Positions 29,707-37,848 of a stretch of 64,000 nucleotides of DNA are shown here, one piece after another. The notes under the pieces are model-generated. The model was not told where the DNA came from. It saw nothing but the letters and a program-made list of their open reading frames with translations, and searched no databases. The stretch's first letter is position 1. Every line of letters begins with the position of its first letter. This DNA comes from an uncultured Clostridia bacterium (GTDB lineage: Bacteria; Bacillota; Clostridia; TANB77; CAG-508), in the NCBI GenBank assembly GCA_934133005.1, contig CAKPAI010000001.1, positions 186,001-250,000 of the forward strand, in the 5' to 3' direction. Position numbers and translations under genes: made by a program.

Positions 29707-30821
29707 GCATTAATAGCACTTTTTATCTCTTTGAAAATTTTATCTTCTACATTGTTTTTAGAAATCTTCTTAGCATTATCTCCCATTTCTTTAACTTTGT
29801 TTTTATCTAATACAATTTCTTCTATTTTTTTATTAAGCTTTTCTACATTCAAATCCTTATCTAATATAATTTCTGCTGCGCCTACATTTTTCAAAACCTT
29901 GGCATTATATTCTTGGTGATTTTCTGCAGCAAATGGAAAAGGAATAAATATTGCGGGTCTTCCAATTTGAGAAATTTCTGTTATTGTCATTGCACCACTT
30001 CTTGATACAATTAAATCTGAAATCTCCATAGCCTCTTGCATATTATATATATATGGCATTATTTTAGCATTTTCTAAGCTATCTATATTTAAGCCTTTAG
30101 CCTTTAATGCTTCTTTTATATCCTCATAATTTTTCTTTCCAGCTGCCCATAAAATCTGATATCTTTTATTTAGTTTATTTTCTATTATTCCAATTATAGT
30201 TTTATTTATTGTCTGAGCACCTTGGCTACCTCCAAACACTAAAACAGTTGGAACATTTTCTTTTAATCCTAAATTACTTTTAATTTTAGCCTTTTCACTT
30301 TCAGTTAATCTATTATTTGTAATTTTAGTTGGAGTTCCTGTAACTACAATTTTTGCTTTTTTATCTATTCTTTCTTTTGCTTCTTCAAAGCCTAGCAATA
30401 CTCTTGCAGATTCTTTAGCGAGTAGTTTTACAGCCACTCCAGGAAATGCATTACTCTCATGTAATACTATAGGAATATTTTTCTTATGTGCTGCAAGACC
30501 TACAGATACACATATATATCCCCCAGTTCCAATCATTACATCTGGTTTAAAATCTTTTATTATTTTTTCTACATCTTTTATTGATTTTATAGTTTTATAT
30601 AATCTCTTTATATTATCTAAATCAAGCTTTCTTTTTATTCCATATACATCTATTGTTTTTAGTTCATAACCAGCTCTTGGAACCAAATCGTTTTCTAGTC
30701 CTCTTGGTGTTCCAATAAACACTATTTCGGAATCTGGCTCTTTTTCTTTTATTTTGTTTGCTATTGCTATTGCAGGATTTATATGACCTCCTGTGCCAGC
30801 AGCTGCAACTATAACTTTCAT
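29703..30821 (-). CDS. murG: UDP-GlcNAc transferase MurG
   Basis: 372 residues, a GT28 enzyme. The N-terminal glycine-rich loop GTGGHINPAIAIANKI, then HESNAFPGVAVKLLA, VFGGSQGAQTINKTI and SRSGAMTITEI are all MurG signatures. It adds GlcNAc to lipid I, making lipid II at the inner face of the membrane. It follows ftsW by 41 nt and is the last gene of the murE-mraY-ftsW-murG run. Confidence 0.97.
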   Translation of the reverse strand: MKVIVAAAGTGGHINPAIAIANKIKEKEPDSEIVFIGTPRGLENDLVPRAGYELKTIDVYGIKRKLDLDNIKRLYKTIKSIKDVEKIIKDFKPDVMIGTGGYICVSVGLAAHKKNIPIVLHESNAFPGVAVKLLAKESARVLLGFEEAKERIDKKAKIVVTGTPTKITNNRLTESEKAKIKSNLGLKENVPTVLVFGGSQGAQTINKTIIGIIENKLNKRYQILWAAGKKNYEDIKEALKAKGLNIDSLENAKIMPYIYNMQEAMEISDLIVSRSGAMTITEISQIGRPAIFIPFPFAAENHQEYNAKVLKNVGAAEIILDKDLNVEKLNKKIEEIVLDKNKVKEMGDNAKKISKNNVEDKIFKEIKSAINA

Positions 30822-30862
30822 CTTATTATACCTCTTTTATTTACGCTATATTCTCATTTGTT

Positions 30863-32026
30863 TTACACTTTGCTTCCAGCTCTTGAAATGTTTAGTAATA
30901 TTCCAACCGCCACTAAAAGTATTACAAGTGAAGTACCTCCATAACTTATAAATGGAAGTGCCATACCAGTTGTAGGTATAGAACCTGTAACAACTGCTAT
31001 ATTTATTACTGCTTGAACTGCAACTAGTGTAGTTATTCCAACTGCAATTAAACTTCCATACATATCTGGTGCTTTCATCGCAATTACAATTCCTCTCCAC
31101 ACAAATACTGCAAATAATAATATTATTACAGCACATCCTACAAAACCTAACTCCTCTGCAATTATAGCAAATATAAAGTCATTTTGTGGTTCTGGAATAT
31201 ATAAATATTTTTGTTTGCTGTTACCAAGACCTACTCCAAATAATCCGCCTGAACCTATTGCATATAAACTTTGAATCATTTGATATCCTGTTCCAGTTGC
31301 ATCAGACCATGGATTCAAGAACACTAAAATTCTATCAATTCTAAATGAGTCTGATTCAGAAGTTAAATTTTTGGCTAAATATCCTCCAACACCTGCAATT
31401 CCAAGTAATCCTACTAGCACAAAATGTAACATTCTAGAACCAGCTATAAGCATCATAACACAAGTAATTGCTCCAATTACTAAACATACACTTAAATGGT
31501 TTTGAAAAACATACAATATTCCCATTGGTATCAAAACAAATGTTAGTGGTAATAAAAATCCTTTTGAAAAGTCTTTTAAATCATCTTTATGATCTGTTAA
31601 ATATCCTGCATAAAATAAAATCATTCCAATTTTAGTTATTTCAGAGGGCTGAAATTGGCCAATTCCTGGTAATTTTATCCAACGCCTTGCTCCTTTTACT
31701 TCAACTCCTAAATGTGGTACTAACACAAGCAATAATATTAAAACAGATATGATATATATTACCCAATAGTATTTTTTATATATTCTATAATCAATTTTGG
31801 ATACAATGTACATTATACATAATCCTGCTATTGCAAATCCAAACTGTTTAAAAAAATATGTATAACTACTTTTTGTCATTGACAAAGCTGAAGGAGCACT
31901 TGCAGAAAGTACCATTACAACACCAATTGTCAAAAGGGTTAAAACAGTTATTACAAGAATGTAATCTACTTTATTATTTAAAAATTTTGAAGTTCTTTTC
32001 GTTTTCTTTTCAGATACTTTTTGCAT
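30863..32026 (-). CDS. ftsW: SEDS-family peptidoglycan polymerase FtsW/SpoVE
   Basis: 387 residues and about ten membrane segments. Conserved SEDS features are GARRWIKLPGIGQFQPSEITKI, NPWSDATGTGYQMIQSLYAIGSGG and the C-terminal PTTGMALPFISYGGTS. SEDS proteins polymerise lipid II together with a class B PBP. The position between mraY and murG supports FtsW, or the sporulation paralogue SpoVE, which cannot be told apart by sequence alone. The ribosome binding site is GAGGAG. Confidence 0.95.
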   Translation of the reverse strand: MQKVSEKKTKRTSKFLNNKVDYILVITVLTLLTIGVVMVLSASAPSALSMTKSSYTYFFKQFGFAIAGLCIMYIVSKIDYRIYKKYYWVIYIISVLILLLVLVPHLGVEVKGARRWIKLPGIGQFQPSEITKIGMILFYAGYLTDHKDDLKDFSKGFLLPLTFVLIPMGILYVFQNHLSVCLVIGAITCVMMLIAGSRMLHFVLVGLLGIAGVGGYLAKNLTSESDSFRIDRILVFLNPWSDATGTGYQMIQSLYAIGSGGLFGVGLGNSKQKYLYIPEPQNDFIFAIIAEELGFVGCAVIILLFAVFVWRGIVIAMKAPDMYGSLIAVGITTLVAVQAVINIAVVTGSIPTTGMALPFISYGGTSLVILLVAVGILLNISRAGSKV

Positions 32027-32041
32027 TTGTTCTCCTCTCTT

Positions 32042-33031
32042 TTATATTGCTATAAGGCCAACTAAACAAGCCATAAGTGTTATTATACTAAACACTGAAA
32101 CAATAGTATTTTCATGCCATCCGCTTAATTCAAAGTGATGATGTAATGGTGCCATTTTAAATATTCTTTTTCCCGTTCTTTTATAATGAGCAACTTGTAT
32201 TATATCAGATAATGTCTCAAGTACTGGAATAATTGCTATTATTAGTAATAAAATTGGTAATTTTAAATATATTGCCATTACAGATACAGCTCCTCCTAAA
32301 AGTAATGAACCTGTATCACCCATAAATACTTTTGCTGGGTGAAGATTAAATAATAAAAATGCTAAGCAAATTCCTATTAAACTTGCTCCGAAAATTACAA
32401 TTTCTTTTACTCCTAAAATAATTCCTATTACAGTTAAACATGTTAAAATTATTGTTGTTACTGAAGTACTTAATCCATCAATTCCATCTGTTAAATTTAT
32501 TGCATTTGTAGTTGCAAGCATTACTAATATTGAAAATGGAATAAATGCCCATATTGGCAAAGTTACATTTGTTTTTGCAAATGGAATTATAATGTCAGTC
32601 CCTATATTCATAACTTTTGTTAAATATACAGAAAATGCCACTGATATTATTAATAGTCCCAACATTTTATATTTAGGCTTTAATCCTTCTGTATTATTTA
32701 ATACTAATTTTTTAAAATCATCTACAAATCCAACTATTCCAAAGCCTATTGTCGCAATCAATAATGGTAACAAGTTATATGCTACATTTTGCTCACTTTT
32801 AGCACTCGATCTTGAATATGAATAAAATAATATTCCTCCCATAATTGTTAATGAAATTATCATTATTATTCCACCCATTGTTGGAGTTCCTTGCTTATTT
32901 AAATGTGACTTTGGTCCGTCATCTCTTTCGTGCTGTCCTACTTTTTTTCTTTTTAATATTGGTATTATTATCAATGATGTTACAAATGCAATAGCAAACG
33001 CTAACATAAGTATTTTTATCTGATATTCCAT
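32042..33031 (-). CDS. mraY: phospho-MurNAc-pentapeptide translocase MraY
   Basis: 329 residues and about ten membrane segments. GTPTMGGIIMIIS, NLTDGIDGLSTSVT and FMGDTGSLLLGG (Mg2+-binding and catalytic Asp residues) and the C-terminal PLHHHFELSGW identify MraY. It transfers phospho-MurNAc-pentapeptide to undecaprenyl phosphate, giving lipid I. It lies between murE and ftsW; the usual murF (before) and murD (after) are absent. Confidence 0.97.
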   Translation of the reverse strand: MEYQIKILMLAFAIAFVTSLIIIPILKRKKVGQHERDDGPKSHLNKQGTPTMGGIIMIISLTIMGGILFYSYSRSSAKSEQNVAYNLLPLLIATIGFGIVGFVDDFKKLVLNNTEGLKPKYKMLGLLIISVAFSVYLTKVMNIGTDIIIPFAKTNVTLPIWAFIPFSILVMLATTNAINLTDGIDGLSTSVTTIILTCLTVIGIILGVKEIVIFGASLIGICLAFLLFNLHPAKVFMGDTGSLLLGGAVSVMAIYLKLPILLLIIAIIPVLETLSDIIQVAHYKRTGKRIFKMAPLHHHFELSGWHENTIVSVFSIITLMACLVGLIAI

Positions 33032-33073
33032 TTTTCCTCTGGATGTAATTTTACATCTCTCTCCTTTGTTAAA

Positions 33074-34549
33074 TTATATTTCTTCCTTTATTATTTGATT
33101 TACTATTATTCTTTCATCAAATGGATATTTTACTCCATTTATCTCTTGATAAGGTTCATGTCCTTTACCTGCAAGAACTATTATGTCTTTCTTTCCTGCG
33201 ATTTCAATAGCATGTTTTATAGCTTCTACTCTATCTACAATAACAGTATATTTACCTTTTGTTTTCTTTATTCCTTCTTCTATTTGATCTACAATTTTTT
33301 GTGGTTCTTCAGTTCTTGGATTATCTGATGTTATTATTGTATAGTCTGCTATTGTTCCAGAAATCTCTCCCATTATCGGTCTTTTAGCTGTGTCTCTATC
33401 TCCTCCACAACCAAATACTGAAATTACTCTTCCTCTAGTATATGATTTTACAGCATTTAATATATTTTGAAGGCTTTCTGGTGAATGAGCATAGTCTATC
33501 ATAATGGTTAAATCTTTTGAATTATCTACTAATTCAGATCTTCCTGGGACTTTAATATTTACTAGAGCTTCTTGAATTTTTTCTGTTGAACATCCCATTT
33601 TCATTGCTACACAAATTGCTGCTAAACTGTTATATACAGTGAATCTTCCTGGAATATCAACTTTTATTCTTTCATTTTTATCACCTATTTTTACTTTAAA
33701 GTCTACATATGAGTTTGTTATTGTTATGTCTTTTGCAAGTAAATTACAGTTATTATCAATACCATATGTTGTTATTTGACAATCTGGAACAAGCTTTGGT
33801 ACTTTGCAAGTATGTAAGTCATCTGCATTTACAAAACCACATTTGCACATTTTAAATAGTTTTAACTTTGATTCAAAATAATCTTGCATATCAGGATGCT
33901 CTTTTGGACTTATATGATCCTCTGAAAAATTTGTGAATACTGCCATATCAAATTCACAACCTGCAACTCTGTTTAGTTTCAAACTTTGTGAAGATACTTC
34001 CATTATCACTGCCTTGCATCCATCTTCTACCATTTTTGCAAATAATTGTTGAAGTTCAATACTTTCTGGTGTTGTTCTATCACTTTCTTTAAGCATTTTA
34101 TCTCCACTATATATTGCGATAGTTCCAATTAGTCCTGTTTTTATTCCACTTTTTTCAAGAATTGCTTTCATCATAAATGTAGTTGTAGTTTTTCCTTTTG
34201 TTCCTGTAACCCCTATTAATTTAAGTTTTTTAGATGGATTATCATAAAAGTTACATGCAGATATTGCCATTGCATATCTTGCATCTGGAACAACTAAAAG
34301 AGTTACATTATCTGGTATGTTTAAGCTTTTTAAGTTGCAACTTCCTTCTTCTACAAGTATTACATCAGCTCCATTTTCAATAGCATTTGGTATAAAAGTA
34401 GTTCCATCTACTGAAAATCCTTTTATTGCAAAAAACATAGAACCTTTTTGTACTTTTCTAGAATCATTTTCAATAGATACTATTTCTCTATCTATTTCTC
34501 CTTTTGCTTTAATTCCTTCAATTCCTACTAAAATTTTCTTTAAATTCAT
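33074..34549 (-). CDS. murE: UDP-MurNAc-L-Ala-D-Glu:meso-DAP ligase MurE
   Basis: 491 residues. An N-terminal Mur domain (about 1-95), an ATP-binding motif GVTGTKGKTTTTFM (about 114-127), MEVSSQSLKLNRV in the centre, and DNPRTEEP in the C-terminal domain. DNPR is the motif of meso-diaminopimelate-adding MurE, so the peptidoglycan is predicted to be of the DAP type. First gene of the murE-mraY-ftsW-murG group. A possible -10 (TATAAT) lies in the 205-nt upstream spacer at about 34628-34640. Confidence 0.97.
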   Translation of the reverse strand: MNLKKILVGIEGIKAKGEIDREIVSIENDSRKVQKGSMFFAIKGFSVDGTTFIPNAIENGADVILVEEGSCNLKSLNIPDNVTLLVVPDARYAMAISACNFYDNPSKKLKLIGVTGTKGKTTTTFMMKAILEKSGIKTGLIGTIAIYSGDKMLKESDRTTPESIELQQLFAKMVEDGCKAVIMEVSSQSLKLNRVAGCEFDMAVFTNFSEDHISPKEHPDMQDYFESKLKLFKMCKCGFVNADDLHTCKVPKLVPDCQITTYGIDNNCNLLAKDITITNSYVDFKVKIGDKNERIKVDIPGRFTVYNSLAAICVAMKMGCSTEKIQEALVNIKVPGRSELVDNSKDLTIMIDYAHSPESLQNILNAVKSYTRGRVISVFGCGGDRDTAKRPIMGEISGTIADYTIITSDNPRTEEPQKIVDQIEEGIKKTKGKYTVIVDRVEAIKHAIEIAGKKDIIVLAGKGHEPYQEINGVKYPFDERIIVNQIIKEEI

Positions 34550-34727
34550 TTTTTATTTTCCTTTCCGATTTTTACGGTAATATATTTAGCATATATCAAT
34601 TGATAATTTTGCCATTTTAACATGTATATTATATAATTAAAATATAAATTTGTATAGCCTAAAATTGCAGTTTTTTAATTTTATTCTATGAACTTTATTT
34701 TAAGAACCATCTCATATTTTAAAGATA

Positions 34728-34756
34728 AAAATAAATAGAGCTAAACTATTTATTTT
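34728..34756 (-). terminator. terminator of the glycosyltransferase block
   Basis: An 11-bp perfect hairpin, AAAATAAATAG and CTATTTATTTT, overlapping the stop codon of the GT2 gene. It separates that block from murE. The rest of the 34550-34727 spacer is AT-rich and probably holds the murE promoter. Confidence 0.7.
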
Positions 34757-35558
34757 AGTCTGCTCTATTTAATATTTTTATCAGTGCATCTGACTCTTTT
34801 TTTACTCTACATTCTACTAATTTTATGTTTTTTAGTGTGTCCATTTTCCATAATTTTAAATACTCAAATAATTTTGTATAAACATATATTGCATCTTCTA
34901 AATTTCTTAAAATTTTCTTTGAATTTCTGTTATTAGTTATACTATTTTGCACATATACATAATTGTACAATATATCATTTATAAAAACTACGTTATTTAT
35001 ATTAGAAAAAATTTCTAGATTCATTAGTAAATCTTCCCCATATTTTATAGTGTTTTCTTCAATTTTACACCTATCAAATACTTCTTTTTTCACACAATTT
35101 GTCCACACTGCATTTAACATATAACCTTCAATAAACATTGGATACACATTTTTTCTAAAATCTTTTCGCCTTAAATATTTTTCTTTATCAAAATATTTAT
35201 ATTGTTCATAGTCTCTTTTATATCTAAATCTTATTAAGTCTGGCTGTTTATATCTAGTAATGACCTCTTCAAGTTTGTCTATAACTTCTGGATTATAATA
35301 ATCATCTGCATCTAAGAACATTATATATTTTCCACTTGCTTCTTTTACACCATTTATCCTTGCTTTTGCTTGTCCTTGATTTTCTTGCACAATGATTTTT
35401 ATCTTATCTATCTTTTGACAAATTTCTAAAGTTTTGTCTGTTGCTCCATCAATTACTACAATAAGTTCACATTTTTTTAAATCAACAGAATTTATTGCTC
35501 TTTCAATAGTATCTTGCGCATTGTATGCAGGAATAATTACACTAATTAATTTCTTCAT
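34755..35558 (-). CDS. family 2 glycosyltransferase
   Basis: 267 residues with a GT-A fold. It begins MKKLISVIIPAYNAQDTIERAINS; VIDGATDKT is the nucleotide-sugar-binding Asp region and MFLDADDYYNPE holds the DxD-type metal site. ENQGQAKARINGV is typical of GT2. It transfers a sugar to a surface glycan or lipid acceptor. It is 10 nt downstream of the TIM-barrel gene, in a three-gene unit with a GT4 enzyme. Donor and acceptor are unknown. Confidence 0.9.
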   Translation of the reverse strand: MKKLISVIIPAYNAQDTIERAINSVDLKKCELIVVIDGATDKTLEICQKIDKIKIIVQENQGQAKARINGVKEASGKYIMFLDADDYYNPEVIDKLEEVITRYKQPDLIRFRYKRDYEQYKYFDKEKYLRRKDFRKNVYPMFIEGYMLNAVWTNCVKKEVFDRCKIEENTIKYGEDLLMNLEIFSNINNVVFINDILYNYVYVQNSITNNRNSKKILRNLEDAIYVYTKLFEYLKLWKMDTLKNIKLVECRVKKESDALIKILNRAD

Positions 35559-35568
35559 ATATTAGCTC

Positions 35569-36498
35569 CTAACTTACAGAATCTATTACTTTATTTATAA
35601 CTTCTTTCCAATTACTAATATCATCATTTAATTCTAATTTTAGAATTTCTAAAACTTTACTAGATTTCTTTTCATCTTTTGTATTTACCATGGTCCATAG
35701 TAAAATAGCTTCTATCATTATTTCTTTTTCATAACTGTATCTTGTATTATACGCATATTCGCTAACTACTAGCTTCAAATTTTGAAATTCATTTATTGCA
35801 TCAATTGTGTCTTTTATTTCACTTTGACAAGTTAATATATGTTTATCTTTCTTATCTAAATACTTTCCACAGTTCTCACAATTTCCAGATACATGTAATA
35901 TTTTCACTTTATTTTTTTCTAATAAATTATTTTTATAATCCTCATACGATACGCCTAAAGTTTCTCCAGCAAGTTTTGCATGTGCTATATCAAACACTCC
36001 AAAATCTGCAGTTTTCCAAGCATTGCTTACATATTCTGGCTTTAAGGTTTCTTTGTCAAATTTGAAACCTCCTGGTATATTTTCTACTCCAAATTCAATA
36101 TCATCATCTAAATATTTAAAGAAACATTTTTTCATTTCTTGCATATTTTCTTTAAATATTTTTTTTGCATATTCTTTATCTTCTATTTTTTTGCCATTTT
36201 CAATTCCAATATGAGTACTTATATGCGTAACTTTATTGTATCTTTTTATAATTTTAGATATTTCTTTCCACTGTACATCTTTAATAAAACTATTACTACT
36301 TACAGCTGGTACCATTTTAGGCAACCCATGAATATCTATTTTTATATTATATTTTTTGCATATATCTATGTAGTTTTCTAATTCTTCTAAAGTACAATAT
36401 TTTCCAGGAAATTTTAATGTGTTTATAAATTTATTTTCTATTAAAACTCCATATACTTTATCAAATTCTTTATCTAAATAGTTTATCCCTATATCCAT
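35569..36498 (-). CDS. xylose isomerase-like TIM-barrel protein
   Basis: 309 residues. Strand-end motifs IDIHGLPKMVP, THISTHIGIENG, FGVENIPGG and FDIAHAKLAGE match the sugar-phosphate isomerase/endonuclease IV-like TIM-barrel family, whose His/Glu/Asp residues bind metals. A small Cys cluster, CENCGKYLDKKDKHILTC (about 209-226), is unusual and could bind zinc. It lies between two glycosyltransferase genes, so a role in sugar modification of a surface glycan is plausible but unproven. Confidence 0.65.
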   Translation of the reverse strand: MDIGINYLDKEFDKVYGVLIENKFINTLKFPGKYCTLEELENYIDICKKYNIKIDIHGLPKMVPAVSSNSFIKDVQWKEISKIIKRYNKVTHISTHIGIENGKKIEDKEYAKKIFKENMQEMKKCFFKYLDDDIEFGVENIPGGFKFDKETLKPEYVSNAWKTADFGVFDIAHAKLAGETLGVSYEDYKNNLLEKNKVKILHVSGNCENCGKYLDKKDKHILTCQSEIKDTIDAINEFQNLKLVVSEYAYNTRYSYEKEIMIEAILLWTMVNTKDEKKSSKVLEILKLELNDDISNWKEVINKVIDSVS

Positions 36499-36505
36499 AG
36501 TCTCC

Positions 36506-37681
36506 TCAGTTGTCTATTATGCTTTCAATTTGCTTGACAACATTTTGGATATCAAATCTCTCCCTTCTTTTTAATATATTCTCTTTATATTTATTCATTA
36601 GAGATATATTATCTAATAAACTTTTTATTCCTTCATATAATGCTTCTGTATTATTTTCAACAATTAGACCTGCTTGTCCGTCATTTCCAAGTATTTCTTC
36701 AGTTCCTGGGCAATCAGTTGCAACTATTGGTTTTCCTATAATTGCAGCTTCTAGTATAGCTGAACTTAATCCTTCAACTCTTGATGAACTAACAAATATA
36801 TCAGCCTTTTTCACATATTTATATGGATTATTACTATACCCTATTAAGTTTACTGTTTCTTTTAAATTATTTTCTTCTATATACTTTTCTAGCTCTTTTC
36901 TTTTTTCGCCTTCACCAACTATCCATAATGTATGAATAATTCCTTCTTTTATTAACTTATTGTGCACCTCTAGTAATCTGTCATACCCTTTTTCTTTTAC
37001 TAGCCTACCTACTGAGCACAATACCAGTCCTTTATTATTTAAGTTTTCTTCAATTGGTTCATTCATCTTTTCTTCTATATTTTGAGAATCAATTGGATTC
37101 GTTTGCACAAAAATATTATTTGTTATACCTGTCCTTTGACTAAACCTTTCTTTAACCTCATTAGACACACAAATGATTTTGTCAAATTTGCTATAACACT
37201 TTTTCTCATCTTCTATATTTTTAAATATTTTTTTATTATTTAAATTATTTATATCAGTGTGAATCCAAGCAACTTTAGTAGATTTTTTATTTTTTGAGGA
37301 AGATACAAATTTTGAGACTTTTCCTTCCAAAAAGGCTATTTCTACATCATATTTTTCTCTTACAGATAATCTATATAATAGTCCAGAGTATCGTTTCATT
37401 AGTCTTAAATATATTTTCCAAATATCACTCATAACTTTTACTGTTATTTTATGATGCCTATGATTTCCATCACTTCTGCTCTTTTTAAAAAAAGAATCAA
37501 ATACATATTTGTATTTTACTCCTTTTATGTTTTTTATATCATTAACATATACTCCATCGTTTACTAGTGCTAGTACTGTTACATCAAATTTTTTCTTGTC
37601 AATATATTTTAATAAATTTACTAGTACCTTTTCAGCGCCTCCTACTTGCAGCGTATGTACTACAAATAATACTTTTTTCAT
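36506..37681 (-). CDS. family 4 glycosyltransferase
   Basis: 391 residues from the ATG at 37681, which has GAGGG upstream; an in-frame ATG at 37699 lacks one. It begins MKKVLFVVHTLQVGGAEKVLVNLL, the classic GT4 opening. The C-terminal half has GRLVKEKGYDRLLEVH, VSSSRVEGLSSAILEAAIIGKPIVATDCPGT (the EX7E-type donor site) and EILGNDGQAGLIV. It makes surface or capsular glycan linkages from an NDP-sugar. First gene of the three-gene glycan block. Confidence 0.92.
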   Translation of the reverse strand: MKKVLFVVHTLQVGGAEKVLVNLLKYIDKKKFDVTVLALVNDGVYVNDIKNIKGVKYKYVFDSFFKKSRSDGNHRHHKITVKVMSDIWKIYLRLMKRYSGLLYRLSVREKYDVEIAFLEGKVSKFVSSSKNKKSTKVAWIHTDINNLNNKKIFKNIEDEKKCYSKFDKIICVSNEVKERFSQRTGITNNIFVQTNPIDSQNIEEKMNEPIEENLNNKGLVLCSVGRLVKEKGYDRLLEVHNKLIKEGIIHTLWIVGEGEKRKELEKYIEENNLKETVNLIGYSNNPYKYVKKADIFVSSSRVEGLSSAILEAAIIGKPIVATDCPGTEEILGNDGQAGLIVENNTEALYEGIKSLLDNISLMNKYKENILKRRERFDIQNVVKQIESIIDN

Positions 37682-37802
37682 TTTTCCCTCTTCTAGCATA
37701 AAAGTATATGCTAAATACTCTTGTAATATTTTTTCTTAAATCACAACCATATTATAACATATTTAAATCTTAACTTCAACTTTAACTTAGATTTCTTTAT
37801 TT

Positions 37803-37841
37803 TTGAAAAAGTAGCTCTAATATTTATGTATTAAAGCTACT
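37803..37841 (-). terminator. terminator of mgtA
   Basis: An imperfect 13-bp hairpin, AGTAGCTCTAATA and TATTAAAGCTACT, followed on the minus strand by TTTTTCAA. Confidence 0.75.
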
Positions 37842-37848
37842 CATTTAT

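Noticed and set aside
30846..31136. Cys/Ser-rich minus-strand frame
   Set aside because: It is a shifted frame within ftsW, whose conserved C-terminus is intact in the main frame.
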